From Adineta steineri (taxonomy: Eukaryota > Rotifera > Eurotatoria > Adinetida > Adinetidae), in NCBI GenBank assembly GCA_905250115.1, contig CAJNOI010000257.1, positions 26,109-90,108 on the forward strand: 64,000 bases of DNA, read 5' to 3'. Positions 36,249 to 48,300 of this stretch are shown here, one piece after another. The translations under genes and the position numbers were made by a program. Within the stretch, counting starts at the first letter, position 1. Every line of letters starts with the position of its first letter. The notes beneath the pieces were generated by a model that saw only the letters and a program-made list of their open reading frames with translations, did no database searches and was not told where the DNA came from.

Positions 36249-39082
36249 ATGAAAACTTTTTTTAAAATCATTTCAGTGATTAATTGGAGAACTTTCATCA
36301 ATTCGATTATCAAAGAAAAATAAATTAATGACAATAGTGACATTACTTTTATATCTGAAACACTCGACAAAGTGCTAAAAGTGTTTATTGTCTAGATATC
36401 CATTTTTTGAATCAGTGATACCCATAACACTGAAGATTAGTAGAACAACTGTTTCGTTAAGTTTTGATCTTAATCTTTGCTTCCAACGTAGCCTCATACA
36501 GATTAGGCTGTGTACAAATTTCAGAATTTTCAACTAAAGTCTTCGCTAAATATAAATTTGTCAAGTATGAACATTATTTTGTAGACTTTTATAGAACATA
36601 AGGATATTTAAAAGATTTCATATCTCGTGAACATGAAATTTGAAGATTCTGAAATTTTGTATATGATCTAGTCTATACCGGATCGTATCAGAAACAACGA
36701 TCTTAAACAAAATTCGACAAAATGTTGTTTCTAAGAATCTTGAGTGTTATATGTACAACTTATGCAAAGCTCGATATATTAGAGATAATGGCACGAGGAC
36801 TCAAATTCTTTCATCTTTTTCATATTTATGATAAGAACACAATGTTGATAGAGAGCAGAACCTACTTTGGAATATCGAAAGTTTCATAAACATGAAATAA
36901 TACTATTATTTTGTGATTTTGGTTCCGATTCTACAAAACTTATCTTTCGTCTCTACTTTAGTTAATACCGTGTTAGCAAGAAATGCAAAGCTCACCATAC
37001 CGATCACTCGGCTCGCATCGTCTTCCTACGATTCATCGACTCCAGCGACCACAACATCTATAAGTTACTCATTTTTTGACAATAAAGACAAGAATATATG
37101 TCATGAGAACAACATTACTATGGACTATGAACTACTAGCGTAAGTAAAAGATATAAGAATACGCTACATGTCGAAAGATTAGCATAGGAGTAATTAAAAG
37201 CGTTACATACAAAAACCAGAGAGAATGACAATATTGTAGTCAACAGATTTCGAGTCTAATCTGAAAGAAAGCTGTGTACTCGTATGGCATAGAATAATCT
37301 AGAATATTATGATATAAATATCAGTTCATAGTCGATTGGGTAGACACCAAACTATTTTTAGAGTGTGGATGTGAATAACATTCTATGCTGATGCTTTATT
37401 CGCACTCACACTCCATGATCATCTTTTTGTTTTGGACAGAAAATAGTTATAAGTCTTCTTTTTATGTTGCTGCTTAAGATGAAGTATTCGATTATATGAA
37501 AATGGAGAGCTCTATTCGTAAAAAAAAAGAGCAAGAAAAGTGACTGAGTTTCTCTTAATTGAGAGTAACAAATCTCTTTTCGGCAGACATCAACTTTTCT
37601 AACGAGCAAGAAGCTTTTGAATTGCTTATTAATCGTCCAATACTCAAAATGATTTAACTGATAAATCCCTGACTACACCACTAATTCATTCGAAATCAAA
37701 AACGAATCGAACTCGCCTTAGAAATATTCTATTTGATTCACTCTCTAATGCACACAACTAAATAGTGGCTTTATAGAAGCCATTGTTTAGATGTTTTTCT
37801 AGAAAGTAGCTTTGATTATTCACTTTCTATGTAAGTTATCTTGATTTCGCAGAAGACAACCATCGAATTTCTATGACTTAGCAGATCAAGGACTTTCTGG
37901 ATATTTAAAATTCAATGAATAAATAATAAAAGACTGAAAATGCTCTAGTTTATTCTTAAGTCGATTTTCTACCAAACAGCACTTAGCAAGAAACTTATAG
38001 TTTATTTTACTTAGTATAAGGAATTAAGGTATTAATAGAAGTATATGTAACGTTTTCTCGGTGCTATCACATAAAAATTTTATTTTGTTCTTTCCATGTT
38101 GCAGAGAAGGTACTTTTGGAGATGTAACGGAGTGGAATACATCTGATATGATATCCATCGATTCTTTTTTATTGGAATATGCGTCGGAGTTAAATACACA
38201 GAATCAACTTGATCAAACTAGCAAATCTACAAACATTCATGGAAACACTGGAAAAGATTATAGTATGGAAGCTGATTTTTTATTATTTGATGCTATGATG
38301 AATCTTGATATTCCAAATGCGACTACTTCTGTATCAACTCGTACACAAACCAATGAACATGTCGAAATATTAAGGGACAAATCAGGAACACAATCGGTAA
38401 GTGAGCTCATATTTTGCTGCTTCCAGTTAAAATATGATGATGGTTATAGATCAGAGATGAATATAATTCTCGCATGCGTCCATCCTCATTATTGTAAAAC
38501 TCACTCTAGAAAAACTGAATTTTGAGGATGTGGATGGATGTACATGTATGTGTTCTTTTAACATCTTCTTACATTCACACCCTCAAGAATATTAGATATG
38601 CAAAGTTCCTTCTGAATCTAATTAGAATTCAAAGAAGAAAAAAGTTTTTCACTTTCAAATTGAAATAACGTAACAAATAAGATAAATCAATGCTTACCTG
38701 CTTATAACCTGGATGAAAACGAGAGGAGTACGAAGAATTTAAGTATATATGTGTATTTATAATAGGTTTCGAGCATTTATATAGGTATGGAGTATACGAG
38801 AAAGAGAAAGAGAAAAGAAAGAATAATGAGAAAGGCATAACAAGAACGAAGTATGACGACATGTATTGGCACGGCTAATAACAATATATTTGTTTATATA
38901 ATATTGCCTTTCTGTATGGATGCTGTTATTTCTCCTAAACTTTTGTTTTCACCTCAAATTTAATTCGAATAATTAATTGTTCTTTGTATTTCTTTTTCTT
39001 TCAGTCACTTTCATCAATAAGTACAAAGTCTTCAATGACTTATATGCTTAGATCTATTTCCTTGTATAAGTTGAATTTTTGA
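34955..39082 (+). CDS. JmjN-JmjC protein with all three metal ligands replaced
   Basis: Five exons, 34955-35939, 35991-36056, 36962-37139, 38105-38396 and 39005-39082, join in phase into 532 residues. Residues 1-45 resemble a JmjN domain (IPTLKITNDELQNF, GAIKIQP). Residues about 165-285 are a JmjC fold close to the KDM5/JARID type: CSINYHHEGG, HHWYIIP, EFVVLAAG, WSESINF. In active enzymes a His-x-Glu pair before SINY and a later His bind iron. Aligning by hand, these positions read Ser, Ala and Val, so demethylase or hydroxylase activity is not expected. The tail (about 290-532) is Ser/Thr/Asn-rich and acidic without a known domain; no PHD or ARID is present. Vertebrate JARID2 is a known inactive relative that acts as a chromatin scaffold. 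A similar role is inference. The last exon is the least certain. Confidence 0.8.
36198..36248. repeat. (AT)n-(GA)n microsatellite in a JmjC-gene intron
   Basis: About 17 AT dinucleotides followed by about 8 GA dinucleotides. Confidence 0.95.
37361..37414. repeat. Telomere-like hairpin in a JmjC-gene intron
   Basis: GAGTGTGGATGTGAATAA on the left and TTATTCGCACTCACACTC on the right, loop about 18 bp. Confidence 0.7.
38523..38585. repeat. Telomere-like hairpin in a JmjC-gene intron
   Basis: TGAGGATGTGGATGGATGTA on the left and TTACATTCACACCCTCA on the right. It starts about 125 bp after the donor of exon 4. Confidence 0.65.
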
Positions 39083-39671
39083 ACATAAACGAAATCTGAG
39101 AGGATGCAATACCGATTATCAATTATCTGTTATAATTATTGGTCGTAAGGTCAAGTGACATTTGTTACCCTACAGAAAATCGATCATCTGATAGAACGAC
39201 ATATTCTTTCAATCAATGCATATGCATGGCTACTATACAGCAAGAACATATAGCGAGATCGAGACTAAACAAGATCTTTCTAGCGGAACATATCTCGACA
39301 CTGTGGTACACACGAGAAGACGCACATGTTATGCTTCACTGCTTGAAGATAGCAGCTTGAGCTTAGTATACATGGAATGATTGAGCAAGACGTTGTCGTT
39401 TTCACACTGAGACATTTAGGGCACTATAAGAACCATGAGATTTGTTTGAGAGTAAAATTTCACATCGAAACTCTGAAATTTATTTCTCTCGTAAATCACT
39501 TGTCATAGATGGTAAATCCATGTTTATGAGCAAAAGTATCTACACAAACGCTTTTAGTTACTTTAAATCGTTTTCCTGTTTGTCACATTACATTTCAAAT
39601 CTATTTAGAATGATCCGCCGACATGTTCATTGGATATAAGCGCAACAACTATTAATGAACGGAAGGATCAT

Positions 39672-40745
39672 ATGAAGAAAAGAACATTCAAGCAAGCAAA
39701 AAACCAGTATAAGGAACTCTACGTGTCAAGATTAAGAAATGATGTAAACATCAGCGATATACGGCGCCATTTCATTGGTTGTACAAATATCAAAATAAAG
39801 CGACATCGTACAATGACACATCTCAAGTATACCATATACATACTATTTACTAAAATACTTATACCATATCTTTTTCCTAGTTATGCTATTGTTTGTCATC
39901 GCACATCTAAAGAAGCTGAATGCAATCTTCAACGTCCTGCTAATTACCGTCTTTTTGGCTCTGAATATCGTGTCGAGTATGCCCGTGATAATTCAACTCA
40001 CTCGAACAATTATCACAACTTTGACAAAAATAAAGTTGTGGTCAGTCGAATACCAGAAAATGTCAGTGAGAACAAGTTGCGTCGTTTATTCACTAATTGT
40101 GAAGTACTGCGATATCAGCCAGCACGTACAGTCCGCTCGAAAGCAATGACGACGCATACGAAGCGCAATAACAAAGTATTATTCGGGTATGAGCACTTAG
40201 TTTCATAGACTTATTATGCACAGAATCGATCCTACTTTCATCCGGGAGAGTAATATAAGTTGATGACCGATGTCATTTATGAAACTCTTTTGTTATTCAT
40301 GGGTGAAACGACCCGAATTCATCTGCAAAATTCTCATAAAAGGAAAGAAAACAAATCAAAAATAAGTTGTTTAATTTTAATCTACATCTATTTCGTAGTT
40401 TCAGTTGCTAATGACTAAAGTTTAAAATTGTACGAATATATAGACAGATATATACTGGATCTTAACGTGTTATCATGCCATCCTCTCTGATAAATAATTC
40501 TTTAGTATTCAGTTGAAATATACGTATAGATCCTAACGAAAAGTATCATCATAGAACCACGTTATAATGATCTTATAAGATGTCGTCATCACATAAATCC
40601 TAACGTTTTCTTCTTTCTTTTTTGTAGGTATGCTTTTATTCGTTACAGCGATGAACAGGAAGCAGCTAGTGTGGTAGATCAAGCCGAAAAATACAAGATT
40701 AATGGTCAACCACTATCTGTCTCTTTGTATTCTAATAAAAACTGA
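39672..40745 (+). CDS. Small protein with two RRM RNA-binding domains
   Basis: Three exons, 39672-39826, 39881-40186 and 40628-40745, join in phase into 192 residues from the first in-frame ATG. RRM1 shows ELYVSRLRNDVNISDIRRHF and, across the first intron, NYAIVCH. RRM2 shows KVVVSRIPENVSENKLRRLF and GYAFIRYSDEQEA, which fit the RNP2 and RNP1 strands. RRM1 lacks the usual aromatic residues in RNP1, so it may bind RNA weakly. The coding frame stays open upstream to an AG at 39608, so an earlier exon is possible; no phase-compatible donor links it to the JmjC gene before it. The first intron is 54 bp, a multiple of three without a stop, so its retention would add 18 residues. I cannot name the orthologue. 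Confidence 0.75.
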
Positions 40746-40986
40746 TCATCTACAAGAAGAAGAAAATTTGTTTCTTGATTAATGATCCATTGTTTTAGAA
40801 GTTGTAATAAACTATTAAATGACAGATACTTTTTGTTTTTTTCTTTCGACCGAAGAGAAGACTATTTGAAGTAAACAATCGTTTTAGTACATATGTATGT
40901 CTGCTTGCTCGCATATATATTCAGGTATCGATGTCATTTTCAGGTTGAACATCTGGGTAATGTTGAGCAAGATCTAACGAGTGGAC

Positions 40987-41056
40987 CGTGGGTGTGGGTG
41001 TGACCATGGTTGTCATTATCTTTGTTTTCAATCCGTACCCACACCCACACCCACCC
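40987..41056. repeat. Telomere-like hairpin element, longest clean telomere match
   Basis: CGTGGGTGTGGGTGTGACC on the left and ACCCACACCCACACCCACCC on the right, loop about 30 bp. It lies 240 bp beyond the RRM gene. Confidence 0.8.
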
Positions 41057-43092
41057 TTTTTTTAGGAAAAGTCTAATAATTATTGAATAAAATGAAACAT
41101 TTATTTTTAAATTAATTAAGTGATATATTAAATTCGTTTTTTTATAGCAGATGCTGATTTTCTTATTTATATTAAATATATCATATGCGATGATTGATAA
41201 TTATCGACGAAAATAAGATTATGTAATTTTCATTGTTCTTCTGGTAAATGTAATAAAATAATCGATAAATCGACACCTGGCGTATGATTATGAGGAATCA
41301 ATGTTATTTGAGTTAGTACAAGATAAAAAAATTTAAATACAAAAATACATGTGATAATAAGTAAAATAATTGTTGACTGAATACTATTAGACATACAATG
41401 TCATTAACTAGTTTCAGAGTAATATCAATAATTGGTAATTGTTGTCGAAAAGATAAGTTTGGTTCTAACTGTCTTCATATATATTTTGAAAAACTCGTGT
41501 TCCGGCACTTTTTATCAACACATTTCATTTCAAAAATGAAATAAAATCGATGATTCAGTATTCTCAAGATTATTCTCACTTATATAGACTAACTTAATAA
41601 AATGTTCTTTTAATTTTCCAAATAACCTTTTGTAGTTCTCAGTTATGTTTTTATTTATTTTTGTGCAAGTATTTTTATTATAGACAATTATACACCGTTC
41701 TCAATTCTTTAAATACATTTAAATTATTAATTCAATACGATATGTCGAAGAATTTTATTGCAAAATATTTTACATTGATTAGAGATGTATATTTAACAGA
41801 TATGTAAAAATATTAGTCGAACTATTTCAGAAATGATACTAATCTCTACAATAGCTATCAAGCAAATAGAACAGTTTTTTATGGTGAATTTTACATCAAC
41901 TATCTGAATACACTCACATATACAAGGAGGCATAATTATAACCTAAATCTGTCGATTTGCTAACAGTTAAACAATCTTCATGCAGTGAAAAACAATAAAA
42001 ACACAAGCAGATAAATTGCATTCAACTGCCAATTTTCGATCGGTGTTCAAGATACGAATATTTCTTTAATTTCGCTTAAAATATATTCTTCATTTACTGA
42101 CAGTCAAACATTAAGAATTATCTCGATACTTGAAAGTATTTTTCTCTATTATAAAAAATATATTTTAACTGAAATATGTTATATAGTATGATGTTTCAAA
42201 TAATTCAATAAATAGAAAGATAACCATTAGCTTTATTAATTATTAAATAAAGATTAACACAAGTTTCAAGTGAGTTTTTATTGCAAAAAGAAAACTTTTT
42301 CTTTTGAACACGAAGAATATTTTATCTTTAAATAGCTGATTAAAGATATTTCGTCGTATTACCATAGTTTATTGTATGATGATGACGACATTCGTATTTT
42401 TTTATCCTTCTACTTTTTTGTGTATATTTTTTTGTTGTTTTTGTATAACTAACATCACTCATTGCAATATTTACTTCGTTTACCAATCAGATTAATCTTC
42501 TATTCTTTTTTAATGGTATACTAGTTGTTAATAGTTAAGTAAGTATTCGCTCAAGAACAAATTGTAATAAATGTAGTTCATGAAAAAGAATGCATGTAAA
42601 ATACAATAATTAATAACTATCAAAAGAAGATCATTATCAATATGGATTTTTTGAAATGACAGAATATATTGATAGTATATATCGTTTAATTTTGTAGATG
42701 TCTAGCGTCTGATTGTTGTTTTGTATATTCAAATCTATTTTTTATCATTTGCTTCGGTCTGTTGCTCATACACGATAGAGACGATCGTTATAATACGTTA
42801 ATAATACTTCTGTTCGAATCTGAAATGGATTCGAATAAATTGCCAACATTCAATTTAAAGTTCATCAGTATGCAAAATTTTGTATTGCAGATGCTCTTGG
42901 GCATACAACTATAATTCTCTCCTATATCGATTGATCCATTATCTAGTTCTTTATTGTATTGGTTAAGTAAAATACAACAGATTAGTAGCTTACTGAAAGA
43001 AAAGAAGAGTTTTTAACTGTTTTAAAGTTCGTTAATTTAACAAAGATAATTATCTCCTTTTTCAGCCAACAAAATTTTAGAGAAGAATTATA

Positions 43093-43149
43093 TGTACACG
43101 CATGTCAGAGAGTATAGATGACGATAAAAAAGAGAAGCATGCGTGTACA
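43093..43149. repeat. Hairpin with perfect 12-bp arms
   Basis: TGTACACGCATG and CATGCGTGTACA around a 33-bp loop. GC-rich arms in a very AT-rich setting. Function unknown. Confidence 0.6.
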
Positions 43150-43930
43150 CGTCATCATATTGTTGGTGATAAATATACGAAGTAACTCAGTACGTTTGAA
43201 TTATTATGTATAAAATATATTGACGACAATAAACATATGTAATCTGTCAAGTTGAAAACAATACATTCAGCTAAAATAACGAAATAAAAAAACATGATAT
43301 AAATCTGTATTATTGACGTTGATAATAGACATATGCATCTATAATGAACAATTACTTTCCCTTTATATACAAGATATCTGCTTTACATTCAAATCAAATT
43401 TACTTTTATGTTTGTTGCTTTTTATAATCACATTTAGATATCTTTGTCAATAAGTATTTGCTGTAAGTACTGCAAACAAGTCTATATGTTAACCATCTCA
43501 TTAAAATAAAATGAACAGTGATGATACAAGTTATTTGATAATACTGGCAAAAGAAATTCGATATTTATTTAGAAATCTGTGAAACTTAAATTTTGCCCAT
43601 AGATTCAACTTGATATAGCTGATAAAACCTCATATGAGTTGTATTTCATGTGATTTTTATTCGAATTTAACACCGTGTCACTACGATTTTGGTCTATATC
43701 AAGGTATTGACTAAGACATCGAATTTTATTGAGGTGATGTTAAATTTAAATGAAAGTCTCCAAGAACAAAATTCACTCGAGATTTCATTAGTTATACAAA
43801 GTCTGATCGATAAATCAAATATGATTTTCGAAGCTTTTCATTATTTTTTTAGTGTTTACTGATAAGAAAATATTTTTATATATCTTTTGGATTTATTTCA
43901 AATCATAGTCTCACGTTAAACAAATACAGA

Positions 43931-44134
43931 ATGACGTCCCGCCATGATAATAACAAGTCAGAAAATGATGTCAAGAAAAAGGAATCAAATAATCGTAATA
44001 ATAAAGATACATCGAGTCACATTTCAGTTGAGAGTAATAACATTTCAATAATATCTAGTAAAAAACATCGATTTACCTTTTTATCAAGAATTCCGTTAGT
44101 ATCATTTTGTTATTTACTGAGAGAACGAAAGTGA
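43931..44134 (+). CDS. Possible 67-residue basic protein, unrecognised
   Basis: An open frame rich in Asn, Ser and Lys in its first half and hydrophobic near the end. No known motif. In AT-rich DNA such a composition often arises by chance. Confidence 0.15.
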   Translation: MTSRHDNNKSENDVKKKESNNRNNKDTSSHISVESNNISIISSKKHRFTFLSRIPLVSFCYLLRERK

Positions 44135-45323
44135 AAATGTTTGTTTGTTGAATAGTTTATTAAGAAAGCCGTCAAAACCATCGAAGAATACATCAAATCA
44201 TCGATTAAAATTATTCGAAATGTGTAAGATGAGTTGTATTAGGTATAAAATCTGGCTGATTAGAACTATTATCTAGAATTTCCTTATACCATGAATATGT
44301 TATTCGATTTATTATTAAAAAATAAAACAAATCTTTGAATTATTCACAAATTTATATGAGATTTTAACTGATCTATTATTCATGTTTTTTGTTTATATAA
44401 GAATGATTGGTGATATTTCTATTAATCGATGTTTATGCCAATAAATATAATATTATCTTTCATTTCAAATTATTTTTTTATTAGATAGAAATGCAGTTTA
44501 ATGAAAGTTTTAACGTACTAGATTTCTGGTTTATGATTTCGTATCTTGTTATACTTAATTGTATTTGTTATAATTTTTACTGATGACGAACGATTTCACC
44601 AACTTGTACGAAGTCGAAAATTCTAAAATTATATTGTTATTTTCTTTTAATATATAAAAATTTTCATTAAACTGATCGTTAAACTGCACTTCTATTCATT
44701 TTTTACTTTATGTTGTTACTATCAAGTTATCTATTTTTTAATGTTTTTTTTATTGATAAATAAAAGAGAAGAAATTAACTTTATATTTGTACGTAGAAAA
44801 GTTCTTAAATAAGATAAAGATTAATAAGAAATATTACTCAGATTTTAATTATTGTTTCATAATCAACAAAAACACTATAATTTGTCTCATAAATTCTACT
44901 ATGATATATTTTTTAAACTTTATACTATCTTTGAAAATCCTATTGTTAATAATAATGATTTTAATTCTTCATACAAATCAAATATGATGACTCGAATTTT
45001 TTTTCTTCATTTATTCATTTGAAACAATTGCATTTCATGTTCATGTTTTGTGTTGAAAATAGGATACATTACAGATCAGATCAAAGAGATTATATCAAAG
45101 TATGTGAAGAATATGTAATAATTTTTTATGGCAAGATAATAACAATAATAAAAGACTAATTAATGGTTTAGATTTAGACAATTTATCTATAAAGTTAGAT
45201 GTAATTGAATGCAAAGCCAATTTTATACATATTAGAAAAAAAAGATCGTTAGTAAAAAAACACTTGTATGGCTATAGATGTAAAAGTATTTATTTGTTTG
45301 TTAATGCAGTAGTTGAATAATAA

Positions 45324-48300
45324 TTATTGTACGTTATTTTGAGCATTTAACATTGTATAGTAAATTCCACCTTTTTGTATTAGTTCTGTATGAGTACCAC
45401 TTTCTACTATACGACCCATTTCAACTACATGTATTAGATCACATGAACGTATTGTTGAAAGACGATGTGCAATAATAATTGATGTTCGATTTGGATCTTC
45501 TATTTGAGCTTGATCAAGAGTTTCTTGTATTATCTGCAAATTAAAAATGTTAATTATATATAGAAAAGAAAAAGAAATTTACTTGTTCATTGTATGGATC
45601 CATAGCACTTGTAGCTTCATCCAATAATAATATTTTAGGTTGACGAATAAGAACTCGAGCAATAGCAATACGTTGTTTTTCACCACCTGATAAAAAACTG
45701 CCTTTTACTCCAACTTTTGTATCATAACCCTATAACAATATAAGATTATATTACTAGATAATTTAATATTAATCTAACTTGAGGTAATTGTTGAATAAAT
45801 TGATGAATATTAGCTTTGGTTGCAGCAAGAACAATCTCATCCATTGGTATATTTTCTAATCCATAAGCGATATTTTCAGCAATTGTTAAATCAAATAAAA
45901 CTGGTTCTTGACTAACAACACCCAAACGAGAACGAAGCCATTGAAGATTTAATTTTCGAATATCAACACCATCAAGAAGCTAGTTTATATTAATATCGTT
46001 TATATAAGTAATTGAATTATAAATATAGAAAATCGATACTTACCAATTGTCCATGTGTAACATCATAAAACCGTTCTAATAATTGAACTATGGTTGATTT
46101 TCCACATCCCGATGCACCTAAAACGATTATATTATATGATTAATAAACTAGAAAATATAATTTATTTTGCACATACCAACAAGAGCTATACGTTGACCTG
46201 ATTTAATAGATAATTGAAGTTTATTAAGAACAAGAACTGTTGGACGAGTTGGATAAATAAATTTAACTTGATTAAATTCTGTTTCTCCACTAAAGTTAGT
46301 CTAAACAATTCAAGATTGAGATATATAGAACTGAAAGACAATAGTTTTTTTGTTTTTTCTTTTACTAATTCTTGTCCTTTATTTGATCCATTATCAATAG
46401 TTGGTATTCGATCAAATAGATCAAAAAATGCGTGAGCAGCAGCAAATGATGCACCCATACGTGGTGCTCTGAAATGAAAATAATAAAAACAAAACATAAA
46501 TTATATATCTTACAACATTCCAACAAATTTTATTGATTCTAATGTGAACATTCCAAAAGCAGAGATCCTACAAAAACAAAAAAGATAATAAAAGTTAATT
46601 TATAGATTATCAAAATTATTGTTTTAGTTACATAACAACATTGCTCACGTCTAGTTCATTGTTTTCAACAAGAATCAAAGCACGCCAATACAAAAATCCT
46701 AAAGTTAACGGACGCATCGCCCAGTACAACCCATATACTGTTGCATATAGTGCGTCAGGCCTCCAAGACATTCTATACAAAAGAAAATTTATTGAAGATT
46801 GAAGTGAATATCTCTGAAAGAAAAAGAGGGTTATATTCGATTTTATTAGTCCATTATCGATATAGAAGAATATATTTTTGACAAAGTTAATCAAAATTTT
46901 CAAAACAACTCGGGCTTTTTTTATTACTTTCGAATTATTTAGATCTCAATTGAGATCTGCTATAACAGGAAAATAAACTGACTACAATCAAAGCAACTAT
47001 ATTATCAAATTTCGACTTTACTATTGTTTTTTCAGTTCGTTTTTACGATTTTTCATTACTATGCAAAAAAGGCTCTTTTTCAAATATACATATATGGATA
47101 CTATGCAAAAGACGAACCCTAATACTTGATCAAGCATATTCGTATATTGTCGTGAAACTTCATTTTCTATTGATAATTGTTTTACTGTGCGCATATTGGT
47201 AATAACTTCAACAGCAAGCTAAAGAAGACAAAACATAAAATGAATATTTAATAATCATTTGATCAAATAATGTATAATAACGTAATTCTACTACACATTA
47301 AAAGATTAGGGATAACAAGATGACTTTACCGTGCTAGCTTGAGAGTAAATGAGATCAGATTGTGTTTTTAACCTTGAACTCAACCGTATTTGAATAATGC
47401 TGATGATCAGTAGGGTAGCGACAGAAATAGCTACGATTATTGTTAATTGCCAGTTGTAAAAAAAGCCAAATAAGCAACCAAAAACAAATAACGATAAAGT
47501 TTCACAAATAACACCTAATCTTGTACCAGCCATGTCTTCAATGGCAGCTGCATTAGAAGAGAGTTGGTTACATATAGCACCAGAACTGTTTTCAGGTCGA
47601 TCAAAATAAGCAACTTCTTGACGAAGAAAACATGCAAAAGCTTTTGAACGAATGCGACTAACTAATTTCGCTCCTGCAATTCCAAAAGTCACAAACTGTA
47701 AACGAACATGAAAAAACTTATTGATATAGTTTAGTAATAATATTGTTACTTGAAAAAAACGAAGAATCATAAAAGCAGCGCCGAAAAGAAGAAACAAACC
47801 ACTTGTAATCAACACTCGACGACGTATATCAGTATGTTTACAATCATTAAAATCCTAAATAAAAGAAAAATTTGACAGAAAAAGACACATCTTTTATCTT
47901 TTGTTAGAGTATTCATACGAATAAAATCACTTACATTGATTATTTTTACGAATAGAAGCGAGAACACTGGTCCACGTAATCCACCAAGTATGCATACTAC
48001 ACAACCAATCATGATAAATTTCCATTCAGGGCTATTCATCTTCATGAGTCTAAGAAAGACATATTTTCCTCTTATTGCTATCGAAGCTCTCTAAAAATTT
48101 ATACATTAATAATGACTTTTTAAAGTTGTTAGATATTTATTATTACCCGATTTGCATCAATTGCTTCGCTCTCACTCAATTTACGAACACGTTCCACTAT
48201 TCCAAAAAGACAAAACAGAATAAAATCAAGTTCATAAAATATAATAATTATTAATATTAAAATAGTAACATACATAGTTGTTCTTCATCTTCAGCTACTG

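Larger units (their letters stand above)
41057..45323. other. Long gene-poor AT-rich stretch
   Basis: No gene with a recognisable motif. A perfect 12-bp inverted repeat lies at 43093-43104 and 43138-43149, and one small open frame at 43931-44134 is listed separately. Confidence 0.45.

Noticed and set aside
39005-39672. Single JmjC-RRM fusion gene
   Set aside because: The last JmjC exon has no donor in the phase required by the RRM frame, so two genes fit better.
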